Below, piece by piece: positions 23,544-34,253 of a DNA stretch of 64,000 bases. The stretch lies in the NCBI GenBank assembly GCA_950295325.1, contig OX485804.1:23934001-23998000 (forward strand), read 5' to 3'. Made by a program: the position numbers and the translations under genes. Source of the DNA: Polytrichum commune. Taxonomy: Eukaryota; Streptophyta; Polytrichopsida; Polytrichales; Polytrichaceae. Below the pieces are notes generated by a model. It did not search any database. It was not told the DNA's origin and worked only from the letters and a program-made list of their open reading frames with translations. The first letter of the stretch is position 1. Each line of letters starts with the position of its first letter.

Positions 23544-24574
23544 CTCCCACTTTGCGAATTGTCAAAGACTTCTAAACCCATTGCCCTACTTAATGAATGA
23601 TGTCTATCCTTTGCTAATGTTTTTGTTAGTACATCCGCTATCATATGCTCCGTAGGACAATAATTCAAATATATCTCTTCCGTCTCTAATTTCTCCCTAA
23701 TGAAATGGTGTTGGATGTCGATGTGTTTGGTGCGGGAGTGATGCATGGGATTCTTAGCAAGTTGTATGCAACCTTGGTTATCACACATGATGGATGTGGC
23801 TCCTTCTTGCACATATCCCACGTCCGCCAATAGTTGTCGTAGCCAAATCGCCTCTTTTGTACATTGGCTAGTAGCCATGTATTCCGCCTCCGTTGTGGAC
23901 AATGCAATGGTGGGTTGTTTCTTGCATTTCCACGAAATGGCTCCACGGCCCACAAGAAATACGTATCCTGTTGTAGACCGTCGGTCATTGGTGTCGCCCA
24001 CCCAATCCGCATCGCAAAATCCTACCAAAGATATGTCGTTACCTCTAAGCAAAAGTTTGAGTTCCAAACCCCCCTTCAAATACCTCAAGATACGTTTAAC
24101 GGCCATCCAATGCGACGGACCAGACTTGGTCATGAATTGACTCACCGTACTTACCGCAAATGCGAGGTCCGGCCGTGTGCCCACCATGGCATACATGAGA
24201 GATCCCACCGCCGCTTTGTACGGCACCCCTTTCATCTCCATTTGTACATTGCCAAATTCCTCATCCGAAAGTTTCAACAACTTAGAATTTGCATCCGATG
24301 GGGTTGCCACCGGTTTGCAATCTTCCATGTTGAAACGCCTCAACACCTCCTTGATGTAGCTTGTTTGGCTCATGGTGATGGTGTGGGTCTTCCTATTCCA
24401 TTGAAATTGCACACCTAAACAATAATTCAACTCCCCGAGGTTACTCATTTCAAACTCCTTTTCAAGTTGCGATTTAAGCCACTTCAATTTGGTCACATTG
24501 CTCGACAATATGATCAAGTCGTCTACGTAGAGAATGGTCACCAAGATGTAATCGCCCGTTTGTTTGATATACAA
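23504..24574 (-). pseudogene. Copia RT (C-terminal half) and RNase H
   Basis: The frame covers the RT active-site region (LYVDDLIIL), the connection, and RNase H with GFCDADWVGD, STTGYVF and ALSTTEAEYMA. It ends in the 3' LTR. It continues the polyprotein from the preceding segment; the 24575-24634 interval is open after a nonsense codon (TAA) that follows the RAWY motif. RT copies element RNA and RNase H degrades the template, both in cytoplasmic particles. Confidence 0.88.
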
Positions 24575-24631
24575 TGAGTGGTCCGCATGGCTCCTACAAA
24601 AGCCTTCATTAATGAAAAATGAATCGATTCG

Positions 24632-25963
24632 TTAGTACCATGCCCTCGGCGATTGCTTAAGCCCGTATAACGTTTTGATGAATTTACACACGAGATGTTC
24701 TTTGCCTTTTTGCACAAACCCCTCGGGTTGGTCCATATAAATGACCACTTCCAACACGCCATTCAAAAACGCGGTTTTCACGTCCATTTGGTGAATCTCC
24801 CAATTCATGGCCGCCGCTATGGCTAGGATACACCGAATCGTGATGAACTTGGCCACAGGTGCAAAGGTCTCGTCGAAGTCCACTCCTACCACTTGAGAAT
24901 AACCCTTTGCCACCAACCGTGCTTTGTACGTTATGATGTTGCCCGATGCATCGTGTTTGGTGCGAAACACCCATTTGCACCCAACACTCCTACGACCCTC
25001 GGGAAGGGTGTTCAACTCCCACGTTCCGTTGGCCACGAGCGAGTCGTACTCCTCTTGCATTGCAGTCTCCCACTTGCTCGCATCCTCGTATCGCATGGCC
25101 TCACACAAATTCAACGGGTTGTCCACAAGTGCCACATTGGCACGTTCTCGTTCGTGTTGGGGAAGAATGTGATTTTTCCACCATTCTCCGCGTGGCCGCC
25201 GTTCCCTCAAAGGATACCTTCCATCCTTACCAAAACTCTCTCCATTGCCATCATTCAATGTGCGCATTGCATCACGAACATTCGTTCCATTGCCATCACT
25301 CATTGCATGCGGTTGCGGAGCCTCACCAACTCTCTCATCCGTGCCATCACTAAATGTTGGTCCTCCATTTTGAGCCACATTATCTCCCACTCTCTCCTTA
25401 CACTCATCATTATGCTCACGTTTTGGAGATTCGTCCACAATGACTACATTTGGTCCTTCATTTCTCCCACTTGGACGTATCTCTGAATCACCCCCCATGC
25501 TTGTAGAATCCTCTAAAAATTCCACGTCCCTACATTTTATGATTTTCTTTGTTTGCAAACACATAAGCATATAGGCCTTAGTACCTTCACAATATCCTAG
25601 AAACAAACATTTGGTGCCTTTGGCGTCGAGCTTACCCCTCTTCTCGTCCGGCACCATTGCATACGCCAAGCATCTAAACACTCGCATATGCACAACGCTA
25701 GATTTCCTCCCGCTCCACGCTTCCTCGGGAGTCATGCGTTCCAATGTCCTTGTTGGACACCGGTTTCTCATATAAACCGCGTTCACCACCGCTTCCGTCC
25801 AAAATGATTTGTCGAGCTTTTGAGCATGGATCATGCTCCTCGCCATCTCTACAATGGTACAATTCGCACGTTCCGCCACTCCGGTTTGTTGAGGCCAATA
25901 CGGTGTAGATGTTTCTTTGGCGATGCCGTAGTCCACCAAAAACTTCATGAATGCCTTGGACAT
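24632..25963 (-). pseudogene. Copia integrase (core end) and RT (N-terminal half)
   Basis: It begins just after a stop that lies directly behind the SDNGG part of the integrase active-site region. It continues through the integrase core (STPYWPQQTGVAERAN, VYMRNRCPTRTL), a variable acidic linker, and the RT fingers and palm (GCKWVFRTKHDASG, KARLVAKGYSQ, QMDVKTAFLNG, LYGLKQSPRAWY). It ends at a nonsense codon at about 24632. Both boundaries look like point mutations in an otherwise continuous reading frame. Confidence 0.9.
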
Positions 25964-25966
25964 GAA

Positions 25967-26929
25967 CTATCCGCCATTGTCCGAGCGAAACACCTTGATC
26001 TTGTGCTCGGATTGCGTTTCCACAAGCGCCTTAAATTCCTTGAACCTTATGAAACATTCGTCTTTGGTCTTCAACACGTACAACCACACCTTCCTCGAGA
26101 AATCGTCAATGAAAGTGACAAAATACTTTGCACCGCCCATGGATGTGGTGCGCATGGGTCCGCATACGTCGGAGTGCACAATTTCCAAAGGCTTTGTGGC
26201 TCGCCTCGCTCCTTCGGTGGGAAATGGCAACCGATGTTGTTTGCCTTCAATGCATGCTTCGCAAACCAAAGGCGAAGGACAAGAAATTTTGGTGAGGTCG
26301 ATGCCGGTCACCATGCTCCGGAGTGCACGTACGCCTTTCTCGTTCAAATGACCGAGGCGGCGGTGCCAAAGTTTGAGACCTCCGTCTCCTCCATTAGATT
26401 GCACCAAGTTGGCCGCAGCCATTCCGTGTACCATGATGCATTCGTTGATGTTGAATTGCACCTTCAAACCGCTCGACACAAGTTTGCTCACCGAGAGCAA
26501 ATTGACATGCAATTTCGGTACATGAAGGCATTCATTGATGCGGATCTTATTAATCTTGCCTCTCACCATCACTTCCGCCACAATGGATCCAATACCGATT
26601 GCCTCCAAGATGCTATCATCTCCCAAATATACACTTCGTGAAGTGAGTACCTCATATGTGTCGAATGCGAGGCGATGAGAGGTCATGTGCTTCGTTGCTC
26701 CGGAATCCATTATCCATTCCGACATGCTCCGCGCATGAGGTTTGTGTTGCACGGTGAATACAAAATCGGCGTCATCCTTCACAATCTTGGCGTTCTCCCT
26801 CTCCTTGTTCTTGGCCTTGTAACAAAACCGGGCAATGTGACCCGGTTTGCCACAATAAAAACACGTTCGTGTGCCTTGCCCAATTTGGCGTGAAGACGAT
26901 GTATCCATCTTACCTTGCCGCAACATCAT
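25967..26929 (-). pseudogene. Copia zinc knuckle, protease and integrase N-terminus
   Basis: In order: a CCHC zinc knuckle (CFYCGKPGHIARFC), the aspartic protease site (WIMDSGATKHMTS), the GAG-pre-integrase zinc region (LWHRRLGHLNEKGVRAL, then CEACIEGKQHRLPF) and the first integrase catalytic block (FVTFIDDFSRKVWLYVL). It stops at 25967 after SDNGG at a TAG codon. It is one frame away from gag, so a frameshift lies near 26930-26970. Confidence 0.9.
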
Positions 26930-27546
26930 TGCCGCATCCTCACTTCGCGGGTCCTTCTTCTTGCGCTTTTTGACACCTCATGCATTAATCGCGCCGTGAC
27001 GTAATCCATCGTAAGCTCCTCCCTCGCCTTGGTCTCCAATGCCGTGATCAAGTATTCGTACGAGGGCGGCAAGCTCTCGAGCAACGTCATGAAGGTGTCC
27101 TCGTCTCGCACGGGTACCTCCATGCATGCAAGTTGATCCGCAAGTGCCTTCACGTGGTTGATGTGATCCAAAACATCTTCTCCTTCTTGCATCTTGCACG
27201 TGAAGAACTTGCGGCGGATGAATAGAATGTTGGACAAACTCTTTGTCTCATGGATGTTACAAAGAGTCTTCCATGCCTCCGCGGGTCCCTTACAACTCTT
27301 GATGTGGGCAAGTTGGTTGTCGGCCAAGTTGAGGCCGATCACGGACATGGCCTTCCTTACACGCCGCTCGTACTCCTTCTTCACCTTCGGATCCGCATTT
27401 GAGGGTGGAGCCTCCTCGGATCCATCGATAATGTCCCAAAGATCCATGGAGGCCGAGAGCATTTCAATCTTGAACTTCCAAAGGTTGAACCTTTCTCCAT
27501 GGAACTTATCAATGGTTTTGGCACTCTCACCTTCAAAAGTAGCCAT
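26926..27546 (-). pseudogene. Copia gag
   Basis: 206 codons from an ATG (MATFEGESAKTIDKFHGERF) with the plant copia gag pattern: LWKFKIEMLSASMDLWDI, then LADNQLAHI, AWKTLCNIHE and LADQLACMEVPV. It forms the particle shell. The C-terminus leaves frame before the zinc knuckle, the most upstream of the three defects in this element. Confidence 0.88.
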
Positions 27547-27693
27547 CTCTCAAATGCCTTCACTAGGATCCCTCTCTACTCAAGGATGGTATAAGAAGCC
27601 TAGAATCACTCAATAAATCCTCTTTCCACTCAAAGCTCTTAAGTTGGATCTTCTAAAAGTCTCACAATGTTAAACTCACCTCAACAAGTGAGT

Positions 27694-27893
27694 GTCCACT
27701 CAAATCCTTCTTCATTCAAAGAGACTAAGAGAGCACTCAAATCATTCAAAAGAGGAGTTCCTCATGTCATATGCACCTCAAGCTTTCAAGTATGTCCACT
27801 CAAATCTTTCTTCATTCAAAGAGACTAAGAGAGCACTTAAATAATTCAAAAGAGGAGTTCCTCACCTCATATGTACCTCAAACTCTCAAATGC
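27694..27893. repeat. 100-bp tandem duplication in the copia leader
   Basis: Two copies (from 27694 and from 27794) share 'gtccactcaaatc', 'attcaaagagactaagag' and 'aaaagaggagttcctca'. They lie in the untranslated leader between the 5' LTR and gag. Confidence 0.8.
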
Positions 27894-28093
27894 ATCACAT
27901 CATATTGTAATGTCTCAAAAATGCATCAAAAAACACAAAAACAAGTGAGCAAGAAAAGATTACAACCTCAACACCTCGCCTCCTTCAACCACCGGTCGAT
28001 GCTGCACCTCCCGAAGCTCCGGCCACCACGATCCACCCGCAACAAGGATGCACTCAAATCTCTACTTCCACTAGCATGAGTGGGCCCATAACC

Positions 28094-28376
28094 TATTGAA
28101 GGATTCAATAGGAGTAGAGAAAAGATTGCACAAACATTCACACATACACAAAGGCATATGAACAATGCTTGGAGTGAGATGGTTTTCCTCACCCCCGGCC
28201 TTGCCTTTTATTCATAAGTTTAGGTTACATTGTGCCGGCCAACCCTAGCTTCGGCGGCCAACCCTAAACCGAGCGTTGACTTCTCGGTTTTTGTTGACTC
28301 TTTATTTACCAATGCAACCTTTGACCAAGAGCAACATTAAGGCTTTCTTTCTCCATTCAAAGCCTTTCCTTCTACA
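28094..28376 (-). repeat. Copia 5' LTR
   Basis: 283 bp, paired with 23245-23543. On the minus strand the bases just after the LTR read GGTTATGGGCCCA. This resembles a diverged initiator-Met primer site only loosely. Confidence 0.88.
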
Positions 28377-28999
28377 GTATGTAGACTGCAAGCTCCATGA
28401 TCATGCATTTGAGAAGCATTTGAAGCAGATTTTGAAGAACAAACGACATCTCCTAAAGAATCGCATTGAGGCTAATAAGGAGAGGCCGAAGACCTGCATT
28501 CCAGAGCATTGGGAGAACATGAAGTTTTTAATCAAACATCCAGAAAAAATAGTTGAGGCTGAGAGGTTGAAGACTGTACGAGGATGCAATCAAACATCAT
28601 CAGCTCGTGGAGAAGAATCCATTCGAGAGCGTTTGGTATGTGAGAGGGATTATGTATTATAATTTGTTGATTTGTTGAACATTTTTATTTGGACAATACT
28701 TCTAATTTTGTGACATTGTAGGAGGAGGAGCTTGGGAGGATACCAACAAATGACGAAGTCAATGATGAAATGAAGAGGTTGAGGGCAACCAAAAAACAGA
28801 AAACAACTGCCTCAGGATCTCTACAATCTTGCGGGTTCAATTATTTTCTCTTACTTGTTGAAGTTTCTACTGATTGTTCATGTTTTCTATGTAATTAACC
28901 AAATAACACTTGGATACCTTAAAAGATAGTTGTAAAGCAGAATTCAAGTCAAACCAGAGTCTCTAGAAGTCAGAATTGGAGGCTCCAACAGTTTTCAAA

Positions 29000-29424
29000 C
29001 AAATTATCCACCCAAAACTTAACCTCTGACTGTGAATCACATCAAAACTCACACATGCACTAGAGTAGAATCTGTTTAGAGCTTTTGATGTCTTACCTTA
29101 GTTGTCTTGTTGTTTTACTTGTATCTACTGTAAGGTGAATATGAATATATTTGTATCTACTGTAAGGTGAATATGAATAAGATCTACTTGATCTTATTCA
29201 TTGTCAAAGTAAAGAGGCCTTTTTGTTTTTGAATGCTCATATAGGTCCCTCCGACCACCTAACTAAACCTTCTGCAACCAGAGTCATTAGAAGTATAAAA
29301 TGGTATCTATATCAACAAATTGTCCACCCTAAACTTAACCTCTGATTGTGAATCACATCAAAACTCACACATGTACTAAAGTAGAATCTGTTTAGAGCTT
29401 TTGTTGTCTTACCTTAGTTGTCTT
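29000..29424. repeat. Direct duplication in the non-coding part of the transposase gene
   Basis: About 108 bp from 29001 ('caaattatccaccc' to 'ttagttgtctt') recurs from 29316 with a few substitutions. A 31-bp direct repeat ('gtatctactgtaaggtgaat') lies between them near 29125-29180. Confidence 0.7.
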
Positions 29425-31289
29425 ACCTAACTGAACCTTCTGCAACCACCTAACTGAACCATTCAACTTGACTCCAAATTTCCTAATTGGGCTTTGATGT
29501 CTTGCTTTGTTAATTAGACTAAGACGTTTGATGACTTGCAGGAGGTAAATTCAGGGGTTGGTGGAGGTAAAAAAGCCTCTAATATGGTTTGTTTGTGGAT
29601 GTATGCAGTGGAAGGGGTGTTCACATGTGGATGTAATGGATCCGAATTTTGGTTTAGTTGCTCAAGGTCGAATTGCAGGTTGTCCATGTGACAACTACAA
29701 TGGAGATGAAATTCTAGAGGGATGTTTTAGTGTTCTTGTACACAAAGTGTGGGTACAAGATGTGAAGTTGCAATATCCAAACCTTGCGGGGAATCCTCCG
29801 CAAGTACGCATGAAGGACTCTGAATTTGCACCAATTTTGTGGAGAAAAGATGATGTAATTCTTGTTGGTGGACTAACCAACATTTTGTGAGACTAGGGAA
29901 CTCATTGTAGACTGTCATGACTTCATATATAGTAAAGGTCCACATACGGCATTTTGTCTACATAGCCTCATGTTGCAAGTTTTATTGACTCTAATGGAGA
30001 CCAATCATAGTTTCATGAATGTGTTTGATTGGTTTAAAAGACACAACATGCCATTTTCTTCTAGTCAATTTGCAAAAGAACCTAGTGCAATATGCTCCTA
30101 CTTGACTGCAAGATGCTTTGATGTTGATGTTCTTTGCACTCCAAGTAGACAAACGACTAGTCAATTATGCCCAACATCATTTACAATTAATATATTGTAT
30201 TATAATGCACTACATATTGTCTATTCATATGCCCATAACATGTCTTAATCGACTACAAGCAACCTATTCGTACACAAACGATAGTCAATTAACCATATAA
30301 GTCATGTTCTTTTTTACTAATGAACCCTACCATAATATAATCAATTACTATACACCAATTAATCAACAATGCCACAAAAAACTATGTTTTATTGACTAGG
30401 AGTAGTCTATTATGTCTCAGAATGTTTGTCAAGATGAATCATTAGGGTAGTTTATTTGACCATCCATAGTCTACTTATGTGTGTTTTATTGACTATCCAT
30501 ATGTGAGCCCAAAATGGTGCCCACATGTGGTGATTAACCCTTCGAAACCAATTTTAGTTTGACTTTGATGTGTTATGATTATTCACAAAACATAAAAAGA
30601 GTGAAGTGTGGTGTGGATTTAAGTTTAGGCATTAGGTGGTGTTGTGTGATTATTTCAAGGTTTGATTTCAATAAGAGAATGCCTTGATATTGTGAGTAGG
30701 GGGTAAGGTGAGGCAAGGTGAGCTCCGCGGGTTAAATGCCCACTTTTGGATCCACCTTGTTGGTTTAGGAAGGAGGAAGCTTTGTGGATGGGGATTAGTC
30801 CCTACTTTGGAGGAGAGGGTTAAAGGATTGTAATTGGAGGTGCTAATCCTCTCACCCTATCCTCACCTCTCTCTCCCTCTCTCCCTCTCTCCCTCTCTTT
30901 GCTACTTAAGGTGTTTTTCTCTCATTTACCTCTCTCTCTCTCAAGTGCTCTCAAGAGAGCGAGCTCTTAAGAGCTTGAGCCACGTGTGTGGGTTGATTAG
31001 TTTTTAGTGAAGTTAATAAGTTAGTCTCTCTCTCAACACCTCTCAAGGGGAGTGAGTTCTTAGAGTTCATCATTACATGTGGGGATTAGGTAGAGTTAGT
31101 GAAATTAGAGTGTTAAGGATTAGTTTTAACTACTAAGTAATAGGCTTCATTATTAGGATTAGCGGGTGTAGTTAGTTAATTAGAGGTCTAGATAGGGTGG
31201 ACCAAAACCCACGAAGAAGGAATTAAGCTAAAAGCTTGATTAGCGACTGGGGAAGACTATTTAGGTGGCAGCTTAATAACTGGGAGCTT

Positions 31290-31500
31290 AGCCAGAAGAC
31301 TGCTGCAGCCGAGAGGGCTGAGTTAAGGACTGGGCCGAGAGGGCTGAGCTAAGGACCGAGCTGGACTAAGCCGCTGGTTAGCCAGCAGACTGCTGCAGCC
31401 GAGAGGGCTGAGCTAAGGACTAAGCCGCTGGTTAGCCAGCAGACTGCTGCAGCCGAGAGGGCTGAGTTAAGGACTGGGCCGAGAGGGCTGAGCTAAAGAC
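31290..31500. repeat. Tandem array within TGTGAG copy C
   Basis: Units 'cagccgagagggctgag', 'ttaaggactgggc' and 'gccgctggttagccagcaga' repeat over about 210 bp. Position matches the copy B array; the unit sequence is largely different, though both contain 'gcagccgag'. Confidence 0.8.
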
Positions 31501-31712
31501 CAAGGTTGGGGTGGATGCGACGAATACATTTGGGATCTGGTTAGTTAGCTAAGGCTTAGCCTAAATTGAATGGTGAAACCAACCTAATCATAGGCCCTGT
31601 TATGCCATTTTAGACTAGATTAGTTAGTATGCAAGTGTGGACTTATTAGGCTAGTTAGAATCAAGTGTGGCCTTAAGGGCAATTGTGTTGGAGTGTGTTA
31701 AACCATTGAGGA

Positions 31713-31730
31713 AAGTGTTTTTCAACACTT
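31713..31730 (+). other. Hairpin upstream of small ORF, copy C
   Basis: AAGTGTTTTTCAACACTT, identical to 4051-4068 in copy A, ends 36 bases before the ATG at 31767. Conservation between the two most separated copies suggests function. Confidence 0.6.
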
Positions 31731-31766
31731 GAACCTCGTGGCCAAAATAAATCACTAGCATTATTA

Positions 31767-31991
31767 ATGGAGAAAGTGGAGGACATCCACATTGGCGAGA
31801 CAAAGGAGGTTAGGCCGATGGAGAAAGCGGAAGACTCTAGCAATGGTCAAGTAACGAAGAGAATAATCAAAGGCCAAAGGGGAATATCCTTGAGAGCTTG
31901 TGTTGCCAAGGCCGCCGGTTGGACCCTTGAAAAGGCCAACGCGGCCCAAAGCCAAGAGGCTACCACTAATAAACAAAGTGATTCAAAATGA
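31767..31991 (+). CDS. Conserved small ORF of TGTGAG family, copy C
   Basis: 74 codons from the first ATG (MEKVEDIHIGETKEV) to a TGA. The N-terminal half is charged. The core RGISLRACVAKAAGWTLEKA is followed by a Gln/Lys-rich tail. The product would be small, basic and soluble, with no recognised domain. Against copy A the core differs at ten of 14 codons, all synonymous, the signature of purifying selection on a protein. A related N-terminus (MENVEHSRDGKTKEA) exists as a separate short frame in copy D on the minus strand near 50015. Function unknown. Confidence 0.65.
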   Translation: MEKVEDIHIGETKEVRPMEKAEDSSNGQVTKRIIKGQRGISLRACVAKAAGWTLEKANAAQSQEATTNKQSDSK

Positions 31992-32055
31992 CATGAACGC
32001 CTTGGGATGCAAAGAGATCATTCTTTTGATACAAACAGTACATGTGATTCTCAAT

Positions 32056-32091
32056 ACCATCACCCGGACTAGGACGCTTAAGGGTGGTGGT
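32056..32091 (+). other. Terminal hairpin, copy C
   Basis: ACCATCACCC (32056-32065) pairs with GGGTGGTGGT (32082-32091) around GGACTAGGACGCTTAA. Compared with copy B, a C-G pair has become A-U and a U-G has become C-G, with pairing kept and the loop unchanged. Confidence 0.65.
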
Positions 32092-32413
32092 TTTGGCCTC
32101 ACACCATAGTATAATGTCTCTATGTGTTTTGACTACCTGTAGTCTAATGTGCTTTGATACTTGTGACTAGATGTAGTCTAATGTATCAATGTTTTATTGA
32201 CTGACTATAGTCTAATGTAAAGATCAAAAGCATAGTCTAATGTACATACCCGGCCCATAGTCTAATGTACACCATGTTTTTTAGACTGTGTAACATTTGA
32301 CTATGCCTTATTAGACTAACCTGAAACGACTAGGAAGTCAAAAAGTATTTGAGTGTTTTATAAACTCAAAGAAGTCATATGTCCAGTCATATAAACCGTG
32401 ATCTGTTGTAGTG

Positions 32414-34253
32414 ACCCCAAGCCAATTTGGTTGGTAAAAGTATTGGCTTCACCCAATTTTGTCTGAACTAGCCCCAACTTTCGTCAAATTGAAGTGGAAT
32501 ATTGCCGTCCTAGCACCAAAGACCAGAACGTTCTCCGCACCTATTTAGGTTGGGACACCAAAAAGAATTTCAAGTGGACAGTGGACTCAGCGTATGAACA
32601 AGTTTGGATAAACACGGATACCGTACTTTGTACTTAGAAGTTGCGTAAGGGTTTTAAATCGGAAGCAATGACCATCCCCCAAAAACATATAGATTTTGCC
32701 AAAGACAACTTAGCACGTATTGCAGTTGCGGAAAATGACGCCGAGAATGGATTTGAAGCAAACTATGGAGACGGAGAAATATAACATAAGTTGGAATTAA
32801 TGGCTAAACATAGGGGCACTTTATAGACTTGGTATCATTGCAATTATTATATTTAAAATTATAATATTCAAATGTATACATACGATTGGGATGTGCCATC
32901 CAATTCCATAAGACCCTTATATGGGATGCACACCCTAAACTTTATAATGACATAAAACTATTTGATTTTGGGATTCGATTGTTTTTTCCACGTGTAGTTC
33001 ATGTTTATATTATGATATGAAGACTTATTATTTTTGGTAATGTGAATATTCTTCGCGTGAGAATTGTAAACCGTCATGTTCCCAATGTTCCATATGCTCA
33101 CAATATTGGCATCCCAAACTATGGGCGTATTTTATTTTGAGACTTTCCAAAGTCTCCGATTAATGAATATAGTGTTTTGATTTCAATTTGAAGTTTGAAG
33201 TTGAGATAGCTAGTGACGTTTCTTTTAAAGAAACAACTAGGATTTAAGTATTGTATTAGGTTTAGAGCATGATGAATTCCAACCACCGATATGATGTACA
33301 CTAGATCACAAAACTACACAAATATGGTGCTTGGCAAACATGGAATATAAACATATAAAGTTGTGCTTGTGTTATTGCTTTTGTTGTTGTTGTTTGATGT
33401 TTGTGTCCCCACAAGTGCACATCCCTTATTATTTTTGAACAAGTAGTTTGTCCAAATATGTTTAGATGTCAATTAAACCTTTGATGACATGGTGAACATT
33501 GCCTAATCTAGTATGTATTCCATTATTTATTCATTTTTGGTTTCTAATGCAGAGTTCATATGCCTTTCCCTAAACACTTGAAGTGGTCAGATGACAGAGT
33601 TCGATTATCTGATTAATATTTATTACTTTGTGTTAACCAAGTGATTAGAATTAAATTAAATTACAATGAATAAAGAGCACAGGGCTTTTAACAATGTCAA
33701 ATCGTGGATTTCAGAAAACTTTGCCACATGTCCTTGTCGCATAGGCTGGAACCCTTCAAACTCTCCTGTGGAGTTAAAATTTTGCACTCAAAGTGCTCAA
33801 CCACGTAGGCCTATCCTACTATAGAGGCCTATCCTAGTGATTGCAATTTTCAATAAGATATGTTGGATGTGAGTGATGTTTGCGGGTGGCACGTGGAATT
33901 CTTCTTTGAGCCAACTAGCCGCATTTAAATGGGAAAAGAGTGTAACATGTTTAGTTGACTACATGAAGAGGTTTATCCAACCATATCGTTATTTTCAAAA
34001 ACACATGGTTCCATGCCATGTTGGTACAGTTTGTGTAAGTTCACTAACATATATGTATCCACATGTCCGGTAATTATGAAATGGACACTTATATGTGTGG
34101 ACATGATGAGAGTATTCTTGGGAGTTTGTATCATGATGGGATTGAAGAAACTATCCTCATACCGTTTGCATTGGTTCAAAAAATTTACTATGGAGAATAC
34201 TGAAAATTACTAGGGCAATGACAAGAAAATGATACGAAGCAATAGTTAGGTGC
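32414..34253. other. Anonymous AT-rich DNA
   Basis: No supported gene. Frames are short and broken. The last few hundred bases may hold the unreadable N-terminal part of the piggyBac-like gene that follows. Confidence 0.35.

Larger units (their letters stand above)
23245..28376 (-). mobile_element. Ty1/copia retrotransposon, full length but defective
   Basis: LTRs at 23245-23543 and 28094-28376 flank gag, protease, integrase, RT and RNase H in copia order on the minus strand. GTATG flanks both ends (23240-23244 and 28377-28381). A purine tract (AAAGTGGGAG) abuts the start of the 3' LTR. The LTR ends read TG..TA rather than TG..CA. The 3' LTR has about 20 bp of extra repeat ('agcttggtggccaacccta') compared with the other. 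The element carries a frameshift and two nonsense changes. It inserted into the exon at 23240, only 24 bp from the hAT duplication. Confidence 0.93.
22073..29890 (+). pseudogene. Plant Transposase_24-type (CACTA-associated) gene, interrupted twice
   Basis: Coding pieces can be followed in one frame across two insertions: 22073-22101 after an ACAAACAG acceptor, 23217-23244, then 28382-28635, which ends at a GTATGT donor. The next exon starts at 28722 after TTGTAG in matching phase. The third piece encodes LKQILKNKRHLLKNRI and CIPEHWENMKFLIKHPEKI. The 28722 exon encodes EEELGRIPTNDEVNDEMKRL, the 'ELGR.PT' signature of plant Transposase_24 proteins. A later block (29558-29890) encodes VAQGRIAGCPCDNYNGDEIL, like the tail found in these proteins; its joining frame contains an upstream stop, so the exon border is unclear. 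The gene is inactive as it stands. It belongs to the CACTA element that ends at 32413. No DDE (TNP2) part was found, so the left portion is absent, outside the window or unrecognised. Confidence 0.65.
30502..32103 (+). mobile_element. TGTGAG-family LTR-like element, copy C (solo)
   Basis: It starts TGTGAGCCCAAAATGG and ends GGCCTCACA, with CCATA flanking both ends (30497-30501 and 32104-32108). TG..CA ends and a 5-bp duplication are what an LTR retrotransposon leaves; with no internal domain, a solo LTR is the simplest reading. It closely matches copy B outside the arrays. It holds a CT-rich tract (about 30860-30960), an array (31290-31500), hairpins and the small ORF. It inserted into the CACTA subterminal repeats. 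Confidence 0.85.
29891..32413 (+). mobile_element. Right end of a CACTA (En/Spm) element
   Basis: The terminus at 32413 reads CACTACAACAGATCACGG inward on the minus strand, the CACTA signature. The preceding region carries many short subterminal motifs in both orientations (GACTA, TAGTCTAATGT, GACTAGTC), both before and after the nested copy C. The three bases outside are ACC. I could not find the matching left end, so the element's extent is unknown. The nested TGTGAG copy (30502-32103) makes up most of this interval. Confidence 0.65.

Noticed and set aside
24893-25486. 197-codon plus-strand ORF opposite copia pol
   Set aside because: It is an antisense shadow of the integrase-RT frame; the minus strand carries all recognisable motifs.
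25820-26641. 273-codon plus-strand ORF
   Set aside because: Antisense shadow of copia protease and integrase.
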